Positions 20,534 to 30,713 of a stretch of 64,000 bases of DNA are shown piece after piece. The notes under the pieces are model-generated. The model had not been told where the DNA came from. It searched no databases and saw nothing but the letters and a program-made list of their open reading frames with translations. This DNA is from a bacterium. Lineage in GTDB: Bacteria; Bacteroidota; Bacteroidia; Flavobacteriales_D; Sanyastnellaceae. The stretch covers positions 1 through 64,000 of the forward strand of contig JAPOHG010000003.1 in NCBI GenBank assembly GCA_029979565.1, read 5' to 3'. Made by a program: the position numbers and the translations under genes. Positions within the stretch are counted from its first letter, which is position 1. Each line of letters starts with the position of its first letter.

Positions 20534-22224
20534 TCGACTAGGAATTTGTGGGTCACGGGAACTTGAATGGGACCGTCGCCCTTTCCTCGGTGTAAAATTG
20601 CGACATACAGTCCCGGTGGCCAAAATTGAATATCAACGGTTGTCTCAAAGGTGGCAGTCCCGGTCCAATGCAATCGCCCCATGGCATTGAAAACAACGAT
20701 ATTGGTTGGCACGATGGGGTCCAAGTTGCTGATGTTTAGAGATTTGTTCGCAGGATTGGGCCACATGCGAATGGATTGGTCGGTCGCGATTTCTTCCACT
20801 TCAACGCTGCAATCCAATGGAATGGGGTTCAGTTCTAGTGGGTCACTCGGCTCGAGGTTGCGTCCTTCCAAACCCGGATGAGACGCTGGTACAGATGTAG
20901 CTCGGAACACCCCATTTTGGACCGGATTGCTGCCCTGAGTCAGGGGGCCAGTGCCCGTGATGGGGTTGATGTATTCCCACACGAGATTGCCCGCATTGTT
21001 CAGTTCGAAAAACCGTCCATCGGCTCCTTGGCAGATGAGGTGGTGGCCATCGGTCAGTTCGGTGTACCCGGAGATGTTGGGAGAGTAAAAGTTGAAGTCG
21101 GGGGTCGAGGGATAGGTCCATGCAGCCGTTTCAGGCCCGAAGGCTCCATTGTCGGGATCGCCGAACCCGCCGTTCCCGTCCAACGGGACGTGGATGTGCT
21201 GAACCGTGCTGTAATTACCGTCGGGACGCCCCACACCGTTGTTGTACACGCTGATGCTCAACCCGTCTGGGTTGGCCATGAATTGGGCGTCGTGTTGGCC
21301 GAAAAACTTTTGGTTGCTTTCATCCCCTTGGCCGTACGCCACCGGATTGCCCCAGCGCCAGAGCAGGTCTCCGCCTCTGCCATGCTGTCCTCCGCTGCTT
21401 CCGGCTGCTTCTTCGGTGGTGGTGCTGTGGTCGATGATCCACACTTCGTTCCAATGCCGGCTGCTCAATGCGATTTCATCGCGTTCCGCGTGGTAGTGAA
21501 TGCTGTTGACATGCATCCAGTCGTATGCCGCTTCTTGCCCGAAGCCCGGTCCTTCTGATTCGGCCACGGCCTCAAAATTGATGTTGAAACGCCTGGGGTG
21601 ATCCGATGGCTCGCCGAAATCGGGAAGGGCGGGGTCCGTATTTTGAATGAGGTGTTCCCACGGACTCCAAGACCATACGACCTCGCTTCCTGAATTCGGA
21701 AGCGGAGCCAATTCGACCACACGTGTGACCCAAACCTCTTCCGATGCGAGTTCAGGCAATTGGCCGCGTGCAATGGCATCTTCAGCCAACCATTTTTCCC
21801 ACAGGATGGCGAGGATGTTGCCATTGGGCATGACGGCGATGTCGTGGTGCTGGTGCTGGGAAAATGTCGCGAGGGTGTCGGTCCACAACAGATTTCCCTC
21901 CCAATCGAATCGTTCAATGATGCCCCCAATTCCACCGCCTTGAAAATGGCCTGTTTGATGGCGTCGCGTTCGAACAAGGTCCCCGTTGTCCATGAAGTAA
22001 GCCATCAAGCCGGGACGCCCCTCCGTTTCCCAGTGGTGGACGTGCCTTCCGCATTTGTCAATGATATAGGTGGTTTCGGAGCCGTTTGGACTGAAAAGCA
22101 CATAATCTTGATTGGCATCGGGCTCCAGGTTCATGGTTCCCACGGTGGCTTGCCCCAGGGTCGTTGAGACGAATGCAAACGCACACCCTGTTAAGAGGAG
22201 ATTGTGCAAGCGGGACAAACTCAT
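20530..22224 (-). CDS. Arylsulfotransferase (ASST)-like secreted protein with T9SS C-terminal domain (paralogue of next gene)
   Basis: DYVLFSPNGSETTYIIDKCGRHVHHW, DWMHVNSIHYHAERDEIALSSRHWNEVWIIDHS; C-term MWPNPANKSLNIS...PPGLYVAIL; start refined to ATG 22224. Confidence 0.8.
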   Translation of the reverse strand: MSLSRLHNLLLTGCAFAFVSTTLGQATVGTMNLEPDANQDYVLFSPNGSETTYIIDKCGRHVHHWETEGRPGLMAYFMDNGDLVRTRRHQTGHFQGGGIGGIIERFDWEGNLLWTDTLATFSQHQHHDIAVMPNGNILAILWEKWLAEDAIARGQLPELASEEVWVTRVVELAPLPNSGSEVVWSWSPWEHLIQNTDPALPDFGEPSDHPRRFNINFEAVAESEGPGFGQEAAYDWMHVNSIHYHAERDEIALSSRHWNEVWIIDHSTTTEEAAGSSGGQHGRGGDLLWRWGNPVAYGQGDESNQKFFGQHDAQFMANPDGLSISVYNNGVGRPDGNYSTVQHIHVPLDGNGGFGDPDNGAFGPETAAWTYPSTPDFNFYSPNISGYTELTDGHHLICQGADGRFFELNNAGNLVWEYINPITGTGPLTQGSNPVQNGVFRATSVPASHPGLEGRNLEPSDPLELNPIPLDCSVEVEEIATDQSIRMWPNPANKSLNISNLDPIVPTNIVVFNAMGRLHWTGTATFETTVDIQFWPPGLYVAILHRGKGDGPIQVPVTHKFLVE

Positions 22225-23243
22225 GGCGACGGCCAAACGGCTTTTTTCTTCGCTGCGGGGATGAAGCTGTGTGCGAGCGCCCAATCGACGCATTGCCGAA
22301 GCTGTTCCGGGGTAAATCCCATGTGTTCGTGAACGTGCTGAAATTCCCGGTTCAGGTGCGTGACCATGATGCCCGGGTCATCGGTATTGATGGTCGTATG
22401 CACTCCGGCTTCGAATAATTCTCTAATGGGGTGGGCATGCAGACCATCGCATGCGCCGGTCAACCAATTGCTCGTAGGGCAGAGCTCAAGCGGGGTTTCG
22501 GTGCGCACCAGCAAGTCGACGACTCGAGGGTCTTCAATGGCTTGCAGCCCGTGGCCGATGCGGTCGGCGCCCATGGCTTCGATGGCCGTAGTGATATTTT
22601 TGGAAATGCCAGTCACGCGGGGTTCTCCGGCGTGTACGGTGATGCCCAGCCCGCCGGCTTTTGCACGTTGAAACAACGGAATGAAGGGTTCAGGATCGAA
22701 GTCTACTTCGTTGTCCGCGAGGTCCAATGCGAGGAACCCATTTTTGTGGTTTAAGGCAAAATCCACCCAATATGCATTGTCCTCAGCGGATTTGGTGCGT
22801 TGCAAAATGCAGATGAGGCCGACGGCGATTGGATACATCGCTTCGGCCCGCGTGACACCGCGTTGAATGGCTTCTTGTAAGGCATCGGGCGAGATGTGGG
22901 TGTGTTTGTCCAACAAAAAACTCGGAGCATAGCGCAATTCGAGGATGCGCACATTGGAATGGAGGTACATGTCCTCGCACACTTCGAAGGCCACTTGCTC
23001 AATGCAGTCGGCAGCATCGAGCACGTCGCGGGTGTTGAGGAATTTATGCAAAACGGAAGGCAACTCTCCCATGGGGGATTGTATGAGAAAGGCCTCGGCG
23101 AATTTCACCTCGTCCGCCACGTCGTATCCACGCTCCAAAGCGAACCGCTTCAGGGTTTCTTGCCGAATTGCCAACTCCAAATGGCAGTGGAGTTCCACTT
23201 TGGGCATGGCCTGTATGGTCGAATCGATGGGTTTCGCTTCCAT
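22221..23243 (-). CDS. add: Adenosine deaminase family protein
   Basis: MPKVELHCHLELAIR, ITVHAGEP, RIGHGLQAI, LELCPTSNWLTGA, INTDDPGIM. Confidence 0.88.
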   Translation of the reverse strand: MEAKPIDSTIQAMPKVELHCHLELAIRQETLKRFALERGYDVADEVKFAEAFLIQSPMGELPSVLHKFLNTRDVLDAADCIEQVAFEVCEDMYLHSNVRILELRYAPSFLLDKHTHISPDALQEAIQRGVTRAEAMYPIAVGLICILQRTKSAEDNAYWVDFALNHKNGFLALDLADNEVDFDPEPFIPLFQRAKAGGLGITVHAGEPRVTGISKNITTAIEAMGADRIGHGLQAIEDPRVVDLLVRTETPLELCPTSNWLTGACDGLHAHPIRELFEAGVHTTINTDDPGIMVTHLNREFQHVHEHMGFTPEQLRQCVDWALAHSFIPAAKKKAVWPSP

Positions 23244-23247
23244 GACT

Positions 23248-23255
23248 CAAAGGTA
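23248..23255 (-). promoter_or_regulatory. -7 promoter box TACCTTTG, 4 nt before ATG 23243 (add)
   Basis: TACCTTTG-agtc-ATG on - strand. Confidence 0.7.
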
Positions 23256-23278
23256 GGACGGCAGTGGACTCCTTGCTG

Positions 23279-23286
23279 TACTTTTG
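23279..23286 (+). promoter_or_regulatory. -7 promoter box TACTTTTG, 5 nt before ATG 23292 (smpB)
   Basis: TACTTTTG-ttgcc-ATG. Confidence 0.7.
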
Positions 23287-23291
23287 TTGCC

Positions 23292-23729
23292 ATGGCCGTT
23301 GAGATCAAAAATAAGAAGGCGTCTTACACCTATTTCTTGACGGATGAATTCACGGCCGGAATCCAATTGGTCGGTTCAGAGATCAAGTCCATCCGAGCGG
23401 GGAAGGCCAGCATAGGTGAGGCCTATTGCCGTTTTAATGGGGGAGAGTTTTTCGTTTACAACATGTACATCGCCGAATACCCCAATGCCGGTTACATGCC
23501 GCACGAGGTTCGGCGTCCCCGAAAGCTCTTGCTGCAAAAAACCGAGCTAAAGAAATTGGAAAAGCGATTGAAGGATGTCGGCGTCACCGTGGTACCCGTG
23601 AAAATGTTCATCGCGCAAAGCGGATACGCCAAGGTGAACATTGCAGTGGCGAAGGGGAAGAAGCTGCACGACAAACGCGCATCGCTCAAGGATAAAGACC
23701 AGGCTCGGGATTTGGACCGCTTATCCTAG
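23292..23729 (+). CDS. smpB: SsrA-binding protein
   Basis: IKNKKASYTYFLTDEFTAGIQLVGSEIKSIRAGKASI...; start corrected from 22896 to ATG 23292. Confidence 0.96.
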   Translation: MAVEIKNKKASYTYFLTDEFTAGIQLVGSEIKSIRAGKASIGEAYCRFNGGEFFVYNMYIAEYPNAGYMPHEVRRPRKLLLQKTELKKLEKRLKDVGVTVVPVKMFIAQSGYAKVNIAVAKGKKLHDKRASLKDKDQARDLDRLS

Positions 23730-24296
23730 GCGAACGTTACTTGCGGAGACGCGGTAGTTTTCTGTGAAGGCGTCCCAGTCCCAAAGGAAGTGCGCCATCA
23801 GTCCTTTGAGCTCGCGTTGAATGTTCGGCTCTGGTGTGTTCATGTCGCGGAAGTACGGCTCTTGAAACTGGTTCAAGTGGTACTTATAAAAGATGGCGCG
23901 GGTCATCGCTGTCACGAGGTTCTTGGACGGCCGGTTGATCTGCTTCATGAACGACCGGTAATTCTTCACTTTGGAAGTGAAGGCATCGGGCGTTAAGCTG
24001 AATGCCAGGGCAAATTTGGAACATATGTGTTGGATGATTTGCCGGTCGACGCCGCTGTCGAAGTGCTTGGGGATGAGCTGAAGGTTGGCTGAAACAATGA
24101 TCATCAAGAAACGGCCGTAGTCCTCTTGGTCGAGGTTGGGTCGTTGGATGAAGACAGGCGATTCATTGAGGAAGGCAGCGATTTCCGGCCAGCCTTGCTC
24201 CACTGTTTCAAAAGTGGTTTCCACGAAGAGGGCTGCCACCTGTTCTTCGGTGAGTTTCCGCCTCTTCATCCAACTAAAAAGCCCGAGGTTCTTCAT
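23721..24296 (-). CDS. Hypothetical protein
   Basis: 191-aa ORF, convergent 9-nt overlap with smpB; TAGATTTG box on - strand 10 nt upstream of ATG. Confidence 0.75.
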   Translation of the reverse strand: MKNLGLFSWMKRRKLTEEQVAALFVETTFETVEQGWPEIAAFLNESPVFIQRPNLDQEDYGRFLMIIVSANLQLIPKHFDSGVDRQIIQHICSKFALAFSLTPDAFTSKVKNYRSFMKQINRPSKNLVTAMTRAIFYKYHLNQFQEPYFRDMNTPEPNIQRELKGLMAHFLWDWDAFTENYRVSASNVRLG

Positions 24297-24407
24297 CGTT
24301 GGGAATCAAATCTATTTCCTGAGCACACGCTTCTGAGGGGTTGTGTTGCCTTCGCTATCAACAGATTTTTCCACAGCCAACACGCGGAATCGCATTATTT
24401 TCGCGCC

Positions 24408-25436
24408 ATGTACAAGACGCTAAAGCCACTGATTTTTAAACTGCAGCCCGAAAAGGCCCACGAGTGGACAATGGCGTTGTTGACGTTTGTCTGCGCAATT
24501 CCCGGGGTGCGGTCGCTGTTGCGGTCGCTGTATGCTGTGCATTCCGACGAATTGGCGGTGGAAGTCGCCGGACTGAAGTTTCCCAATCCGGTGGGATTGG
24601 CAGCGGGTTTTGACAAGGATGCGCGCTGGTTGAAACAGATGCGGGTGTTGGGATTCGGCTTTGTTGAAATCGGTACCGTGACCCCTTTGCCGCAAGAAGG
24701 CAATCCCCAACCCCGGCTGTTCCGCTTGCCAAAAGACAAGGGCATCATCAACCGGATGGGCTTCAATAATTCGGGGATGGCAGCGGCAGCAGCCCGTTTG
24801 CGGAAGCGTCCATCGGGCTTAATTGTCGGCGGAAACATTGGAAAGAACAAGATCACGCCCAACGAAAAAGCCGAATCGGACTACGTGCAGTGCTTCAACG
24901 CACTCTACGACCATGTCGACTATTTCGTGGTCAACGTGAGTTCACCCAACACACCAGGCCTGCGCGAATTGCAGGAGAAAGAACCGCTTCAGCGGCTCCT
25001 TGAAACCCTCATGAAGGAGTGTTTGAATCGGCCCGTAGAGCGTCCTATTTTCCTGAAAATCGCACCGGATTTGACCAATGACCAGCTGGACGATATCGTC
25101 GAACTCGTTCAGGAAACGGGCATTGCAGGGGTGATTGCGACGAACACCACGATTTCAAGGGCCGGGTTGCGGACTTCGGCCGAGGAAGTTGAGCAGATGG
25201 GTGCAGGTGGTTTGAGCGGTGCGCCAGTTCGCGAACGTTCAACCGAAGTCATTCGGTACCTGCACGGGCAGTCCAAAGGTGGGTTCCCGATCATTGGCGT
25301 CGGAGGCATCTGTGGCCCCGAAGATGCCCAAGAAAAGCTCGAAGCTGGAGCGAGCCTCGTGCAGGTCTATTCGGGCCTGATTCATGAAGGGCCGGCATTG
25401 GTTAAACGCATCAACCGGGGCCTATTAGGGCGTTGA
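24408..25436 (+). CDS. pyrD: Dihydroorotate dehydrogenase (quinone)
   Basis: [58 protein letters not shown]; start at ATG 24408. Confidence 0.96.
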   Translation: MYKTLKPLIFKLQPEKAHEWTMALLTFVCAIPGVRSLLRSLYAVHSDELAVEVAGLKFPNPVGLAAGFDKDARWLKQMRVLGFGFVEIGTVTPLPQEGNPQPRLFRLPKDKGIINRMGFNNSGMAAAAARLRKRPSGLIVGGNIGKNKITPNEKAESDYVQCFNALYDHVDYFVVNVSSPNTPGLRELQEKEPLQRLLETLMKECLNRPVERPIFLKIAPDLTNDQLDDIVELVQETGIAGVIATNTTISRAGLRTSAEEVEQMGAGGLSGAPVRERSTEVIRYLHGQSKGGFPIIGVGGICGPEDAQEKLEAGASLVQVYSGLIHEGPALVKRINRGLLGR

Positions 25437-25442
25437 TTCCCT

Positions 25443-26312
25443 TCAGCCCCACGCCTCTTCGAAGCTCGGCGCAAGCCCGGTAGCCCGAATCCCTTTTTCA
25501 GTCGCTTCCAATCGGCAACACGCGTTGACGGCGTCATGTTCGAAAAACAGCATCCAATCTTCTCGGTGTGCCTCTTCCAACAACAAGGCCTTTTCTTCCA
25601 TGGTGAGCAAGGGGCGGGTGTCGTATCCGATGACCCAAGCCATGGGCAAGTGTGCCGCGGCTGGGGTCAAATCCGCCATGTATGCGACCCGCGTTCCTCG
25701 GTAAGAGACGACCGGCAGCATTTGGCTATCGGTGTGGCCATCGGCAAAAAAGATGTCCAGACCCGGGAAGCGATCGCCAAAAGGTTCCCGATTCCACCGT
25801 CCATCGCGGGCGATGAAACGAAGCTGTCCGCTTTCCTCCAATGGCAATAGGTTCTCGCTCAGGAAACTGGCTTTTTCGCGTGGATTCGGGTTCATGGCCC
25901 AGTCCCAATGGCGCTGGCACGTCCAGAACTGCGCGTTGGGGAAAGCCGGTGTGAGCAAGCCGTTGGTGTCGCGTTCAACGGCACCGCCGACGTGATCAAA
26001 GTGCAGGTGCGTGAGCAAAACATCGGTAATGTCCGCACGGGAAAAACCGCGCACAGCGAGCGATCGATCAAGTGAGTCGTCGCCGTGCAGGTGGTAGTGG
26101 CTGAAGAATTTTTCCGATTGCTTCGACCCAATCCCAGTATCCACCAGCAAGAGGTTGTCACCATGCTCAACGAGCAGGCATCGCATGGCCCACGAACAGA
26201 GGTTGTTCGCGTCCGCGGTCATGTGCCGAGACCACAACGACTTCGGGACCACACCGAACATGGCACCGCCGTCCAGCATGAAGTTCCCTGTGTGGATGGT
26301 GTGAAGTTGCAT
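25443..26312 (-). CDS. MBL-fold hydrolase
   Basis: LLVDTGIGSKQ, VLLTHLHFDHVGGAV, FFADGHTDSQMLPV, YMADLTP. Confidence 0.85.
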   Translation of the reverse strand: MQLHTIHTGNFMLDGGAMFGVVPKSLWSRHMTADANNLCSWAMRCLLVEHGDNLLLVDTGIGSKQSEKFFSHYHLHGDDSLDRSLAVRGFSRADITDVLLTHLHFDHVGGAVERDTNGLLTPAFPNAQFWTCQRHWDWAMNPNPREKASFLSENLLPLEESGQLRFIARDGRWNREPFGDRFPGLDIFFADGHTDSQMLPVVSYRGTRVAYMADLTPAAAHLPMAWVIGYDTRPLLTMEEKALLLEEAHREDWMLFFEHDAVNACCRLEATEKGIRATGLAPSFEEAWG

Positions 26313-26321
26313 GGTGAAAAT

Positions 26322-27038
26322 TTAGGGGATAAGAAGCGCTCCGGCCATTCCGACCATGAGCAAGTCCTCGATGATGGTCACCGTGCTCATGGGCAGGTTG
26401 AACACCGTACCCAGGCATGCACATTGAATTTGTTGTCTCCGGCTAACGGCTGCGATGACCCCGATGGCGCTGAAGCCCATCAATGCCACCGTGCTCAAGG
26501 CGACGCGAAAGGAGCCGCCTTCAAATGCCCAGGCCAAGCCCAACGCCAATTCGAGGAAAGGGTAGACGAATCCATACGCCGGTACGGCCTTGGCCAACAA
26601 ATCGTACGACCGATAGCTCTCAGCGAACCCTCGAATATCGAGGAATTTGAAAAACGAAAAAACCAAGAAGAATCCACCCATGAAGTACTCCATCCAAGCG
26701 GTCATGGTGCCTGCGGTTTGCCACGTGATTCCGGTTGCCACGACCGAGATGAAGAGGCCGATCAAAATGAGCGGCCAATAGGTTCGCCAATGCACCGGTT
26801 TTAGCGCAGCTGCTGTGTCGGTGTTCGAAGCGGTGGGGCCCACCGAATACTTCGGGAATTGCGCCAGTTCGGATGAAACTTCCGACACGTCGATGGGGCG
26901 ATTGGCTCTGACGGTCGCTTGTCGGGCATCGAGGTCCACTGTCACCTCGGAGACAGAATCGATTTGCTGCAAGGTGTAGGTCACTTTTGCAGCACAACCG
27001 CTGCAGGTCATGCCTTCAATTGTGAACGTCGATTTCAT
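26322..27038 (-). CDS. Heavy-metal-associated (HMA) domain fused to MauE/DoxX-like membrane domain
   Basis: N-term GMTCSGCAAKVTYTL (HMA); C-term four-helix region with QIQCACLGTVFNLPMSTVTIIEDLLM (MauE-like). Confidence 0.8.
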   Translation of the reverse strand: MKSTFTIEGMTCSGCAAKVTYTLQQIDSVSEVTVDLDARQATVRANRPIDVSEVSSELAQFPKYSVGPTASNTDTAAALKPVHWRTYWPLILIGLFISVVATGITWQTAGTMTAWMEYFMGGFFLVFSFFKFLDIRGFAESYRSYDLLAKAVPAYGFVYPFLELALGLAWAFEGGSFRVALSTVALMGFSAIGVIAAVSRRQQIQCACLGTVFNLPMSTVTIIEDLLMVGMAGALLIP

Positions 27039-27114
27039 AGTGCGAAGTTCGAGGAATTCGAGTGAAACGCGTTGAAATCAGCCGTATTTTTGTCCCTCAC
27101 ACAGGTCCGTATTT

Positions 27115-28491
27115 ATGCAGTTGAACGAACTCACAGCCCTTTCCCCAATCGACGGTCGTTATCGAAGCAAAACAGCTGAGCTTGCACCTTATCTGTCGGA
27201 GTGGGGGCTTATGAAATACCGGGTGGAGGTAGAGGTGGAATATTTCATTGCACTGGTGGGAGAACCCGCATTGAAAACACCGAAGTTGGAGCCGAATACC
27301 CTGCGTGACCTTCGAGCGATCTACACGCAGTTTTCGGAATCGGATGCCGAAAAAATCAAAGCATTTGAGCGCGTCACCAACCACGATGTCAAAGCGGTAG
27401 AGTATTTCATCAAGGAGCGCATGACGGAATTGGGCTGCGGAGCGATCCAGGAGTTTGTGCATTTTGGGTTGACGTCTCAGGACGTAAACAACACCGCCAT
27501 TCCGCTGTCCCTGAAGCGCGTTACCGAAGAGGTGTTCATTCCGTACCTCGATGAGGTGCGCGCGACGCTTTTGGCCCAAGCACGGGAATGGCGTGAGATT
27601 CCCATGTTGGCGCGTACCCATGGCCAGCCGGCCTCCCCGGTGACACTTGGCAAAGAATGGGCCGTGTTCGTGGACCGCTTGAACGTGCAACTCAGGAAAT
27701 TGAAAGCCCTTGATTACCCGGCCAAATTCGGTGGGGCCACCGGCCAGTTCAATGCCCACCATGTGGCCTATCCCGATTCAGATTGGATGGCCTTTGCCAA
27801 TCGGTTTGTTGGCGAAGGACTCGGCTTGACGCGCAGCCAGATTACGACGCAAATTGAACATTACGACGGCTTGGCTGAATGGTGCGACACGGTGCGCCGC
27901 ATACACGTTATTTTGATGGACTTGTGCAAAGACGTCTGGACCTACATCAGCCACGAATACTTCAAGCAAAAAATCAAAGCCGGTGAGGTGGGCAGCAGTG
28001 CGATGCCACACAAAGTGAATCCCATAGATTTTGAGAACGCTGAAGGCAATTGGGGGGTGTCCAACGCGCTTTTGCAGCATTTTGCGGAGAAGTTGCCGAT
28101 GAGTCGGTTGCAGCGGGATCTCACCGATTCAACGGTGTTGCGGAATTTGAGCGTTCCCCTCGGTCACAGTCTGGTCGCCTTGCAATCTTTGCAAAAAGGA
28201 CTGGGTAAATTGTTGTTGAACGCCGGAGCCATTCAGGCTGACCTCGATGCCAACTGGGCAGTGGTCGCGGAAGGCATTCAGACCATCTTGCGAAGGGAAG
28301 GGTACCCTCAACCCTACGAGGCGTTGAAGGCGTTAACACGACAGAACACGGTCATCACGAAGGAGAGCATCCAGGCCTTCATCGAGACCCTGGATGTTTC
28401 CGAGGAAATAAAACAGGAGCTCCATCGTTTATCCCCAAGTAATTACATTGGGCTGTCTGTCCAGTTGGTGGACGGGTTGAAGGACCATTGA
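27115..28491 (+). CDS. purB: Adenylosuccinate lyase
   Basis: LTALSPIDGRYRSKTAEL, KAVEYFIKERM, GEVGSSAMPHKVNPIDFENAEGN. Confidence 0.96.
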   Translation: MQLNELTALSPIDGRYRSKTAELAPYLSEWGLMKYRVEVEVEYFIALVGEPALKTPKLEPNTLRDLRAIYTQFSESDAEKIKAFERVTNHDVKAVEYFIKERMTELGCGAIQEFVHFGLTSQDVNNTAIPLSLKRVTEEVFIPYLDEVRATLLAQAREWREIPMLARTHGQPASPVTLGKEWAVFVDRLNVQLRKLKALDYPAKFGGATGQFNAHHVAYPDSDWMAFANRFVGEGLGLTRSQITTQIEHYDGLAEWCDTVRRIHVILMDLCKDVWTYISHEYFKQKIKAGEVGSSAMPHKVNPIDFENAEGNWGVSNALLQHFAEKLPMSRLQRDLTDSTVLRNLSVPLGHSLVALQSLQKGLGKLLLNAGAIQADLDANWAVVAEGIQTILRREGYPQPYEALKALTRQNTVITKESIQAFIETLDVSEEIKQELHRLSPSNYIGLSVQLVDGLKDH

Positions 28492-28492
28492 T

Positions 28493-30313
28493 TTGAAGCG
28501 ACTTCGCGAGTTGATTGGGTATGTGTTGCCGTACAAGGCCAACTTGTCGGTTAACCTCGTGTGCAACATCCTGAATGCCTTTTTGTCCCTCTTCACGTTT
28601 CTGAGTGTCGTTCCTTTTTTGCGCATTCTCTTCGGAGGAGAAGGCGCGGCAGCACCCGTGGAGTTGCCGGCGGATGCTGCCGGAATCGAACAATTGAGCG
28701 GTCAATTTGACGCTTTCGTGCACGCCGTTGGACCTGAGGTGGCACTCCTTTACATCTGCTTGGGCATCGTCGGGGTCACGGTGTTGAAGAATGCCGTGGG
28801 CTATGCGGCCTTGTTTTCGCTGGCGACGATTCGAACCGGCGTCAGCCGTGACTTGCGGAATGCGATGTACGTCAAGGTGCTGAAATTGCCGATGGCGTGG
28901 TACTCCGATGCGCGGAAAGGGGATGCGATTAGCCGCATGACCAATGACCTGATGGAGGTGGAATTCAGCATCATCGGTACGGTTGAAATCCTGTTCAAGG
29001 CGCCCATTGCCATCTTGGTGTCCTTGGGCACGTTGTTTTACTTGAGTTGGGAGCTGACCTTGTTTTCCATCTTGTTCTTGCCGCTCAGCGGTTTCGTCAT
29101 CAGCCGCATTGCGAAGAGCTTGAAATACGCCGCCCGGAAGGGAAAGGAGGAATTGGGTGGACTCGTATCCATCTTGGAGGAGACCCTGGCGGGCATGGCT
29201 GTGGTCAAGGCGTTTCATGCTGAAGAACGCTTTCTTCGCCGATTTGACGCATCGAACCAACGCTTCTTCAAATTGATGCGCCGGCTGTACAAGCGCGAAT
29301 ACCTGTCATCGCCGGTCTCGGAAACGGTTTCGCTCACCGTCATGGCGGTGTTGTTGTGGTTTGGAGGCAGGCTCGTTTTGAGTGGAGAAGGCGGGTTGAC
29401 CGGGGACTGGTTCATCGGGTACTTGGTGGTGTTTTCCCAAATCATTCCGCCTGCTCGTTCCATCAGTGACGGATGGTTCCGCATTCAAAAAGGGGCGGCA
29501 TCGTTGGATCGCTTGGATGAGGTGTTGGAGGCAGCTGAAGAGGTCAATGCAGGAACCGCTGAGGCCCGGCCATTGGAGTCAGAGATCCGCTTCGAGAACA
29601 TCACCTTTGCTTACGGGGCTGAACAGGTGTTGAAGGATGTTTCGTTTACGGTCAAAAAAGGCGAAACGGTTGCCCTGGTCGGACCAAGTGGTTCAGGCAA
29701 AACCACCTTGATGCACCTCCTGGCCCGTTTCTATGACGTTCAAGCTGGCCACATCGCTTGGGACGGAGCCGATGTCAGCACGTTTGAAATGTCCAGCTTC
29801 AGAGCACAATTGGGCCTGGTCACGCAAGAATCTCGGATTTTCAATGCTTCAGTAGCGCAGAATATTGACCTGAATTCGCTGGCCGGAGGGCAGGTGGATG
29901 AGCAACGGCTTGAGGCGGCTGCCGAAGCGGCCAATGCGCGAGAATTCATCGAAGCCATGGAGGGACAGTGGAACGCGAATGTTGGAGACGGTGGCGGCAA
30001 ATTGAGCGGAGGCCAACGCCAGCGCTTGAGCATTGCCCGGGCCGTTTACAAGGACCCGCCGGTGTTGCTATTGGATGAAGCCACATCCGCGTTGGATACA
30101 GCTTCCGAACAAAAGGTTCAGGAGGCCATTGGCAGATTGATGCAAGGGCGGACGAGTTTGGTCGTAGCGCACCGATTGAGCACGGTGCGCTACGCCGACA
30201 AGATCATCGTGTTGGACAAAGGCTGCATCGTAGAAACCGGTACCCACGAGGAATTGATGGCAGAAGACGGCCTGTACCACCGGCTCGTCACCATGCAAGA
30301 CTTGAACCAATAA
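28493..30313 (+). CDS. ABC transporter, permease plus ATP-binding (MsbA-like); TTG start
   Basis: TMD followed by VGPSGSGKTTLMHLLARFYD, LSGGQRQRLSIARAV, PVLLLDEATSALDT. Confidence 0.92.
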   Translation: MKRLRELIGYVLPYKANLSVNLVCNILNAFLSLFTFLSVVPFLRILFGGEGAAAPVELPADAAGIEQLSGQFDAFVHAVGPEVALLYICLGIVGVTVLKNAVGYAALFSLATIRTGVSRDLRNAMYVKVLKLPMAWYSDARKGDAISRMTNDLMEVEFSIIGTVEILFKAPIAILVSLGTLFYLSWELTLFSILFLPLSGFVISRIAKSLKYAARKGKEELGGLVSILEETLAGMAVVKAFHAEERFLRRFDASNQRFFKLMRRLYKREYLSSPVSETVSLTVMAVLLWFGGRLVLSGEGGLTGDWFIGYLVVFSQIIPPARSISDGWFRIQKGAASLDRLDEVLEAAEEVNAGTAEARPLESEIRFENITFAYGAEQVLKDVSFTVKKGETVALVGPSGSGKTTLMHLLARFYDVQAGHIAWDGADVSTFEMSSFRAQLGLVTQESRIFNASVAQNIDLNSLAGGQVDEQRLEAAAEAANAREFIEAMEGQWNANVGDGGGKLSGGQRQRLSIARAVYKDPPVLLLDEATSALDTASEQKVQEAIGRLMQGRTSLVVAHRLSTVRYADKIIVLDKGCIVETGTHEELMAEDGLYHRLVTMQDLNQ

Positions 30314-30323
30314 ACCCACCGGA

Positions 30324-30713
30324 ATGCGTCAAAAGAAGACCCGTATGGGGGCATTGCTCAACAACCGTTGTCCAAAGTGCTACGAAGGAAAACTCTTTTG
30401 TTCAAGCGCGTACAACTTGAAGCGGTTGAGTGACATGCCCCCGACTTGTCCAGTGTGTGGGGAAGATTTTGGGCGCGAGCCAGGATTTTATTTTGGCGCC
30501 GCCTACGTTTCTTATGCGCTGACCGTCGCGTTGTGGGTCGCGTTGTTTGTGGCGCTTACCTGTTTGGATCAATGGGGCTGGATAACCTTCACCTTTTTCG
30601 AGGATGTTTCTTTTTTCTTGACAACAGGAATCGTGCTCGTGGTCCTCTTAATGCCCATACTTATGCGGTTGAGCCGATCGATTTGGTTGCACATGTTTAC
30701 ACGAAAAACGTGA
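30324..30713 (+). CDS. DUF983 family membrane protein
   Basis: NNRCPKCYEGKLF...MPPTCPVCGEDFGREPGFYFGAAYVSYAL. Confidence 0.85.
   Translation: MRQKKTRMGALLNNRCPKCYEGKLFCSSAYNLKRLSDMPPTCPVCGEDFGREPGFYFGAAYVSYALTVALWVALFVALTCLDQWGWITFTFFEDVSFFLTTGIVLVVLLMPILMRLSRSIWLHMFTRKT

Noticed and set aside
27097-27762. 221-aa antisense ORF within purB
   Set aside because: Antisense of conserved purB; no domain similarity.
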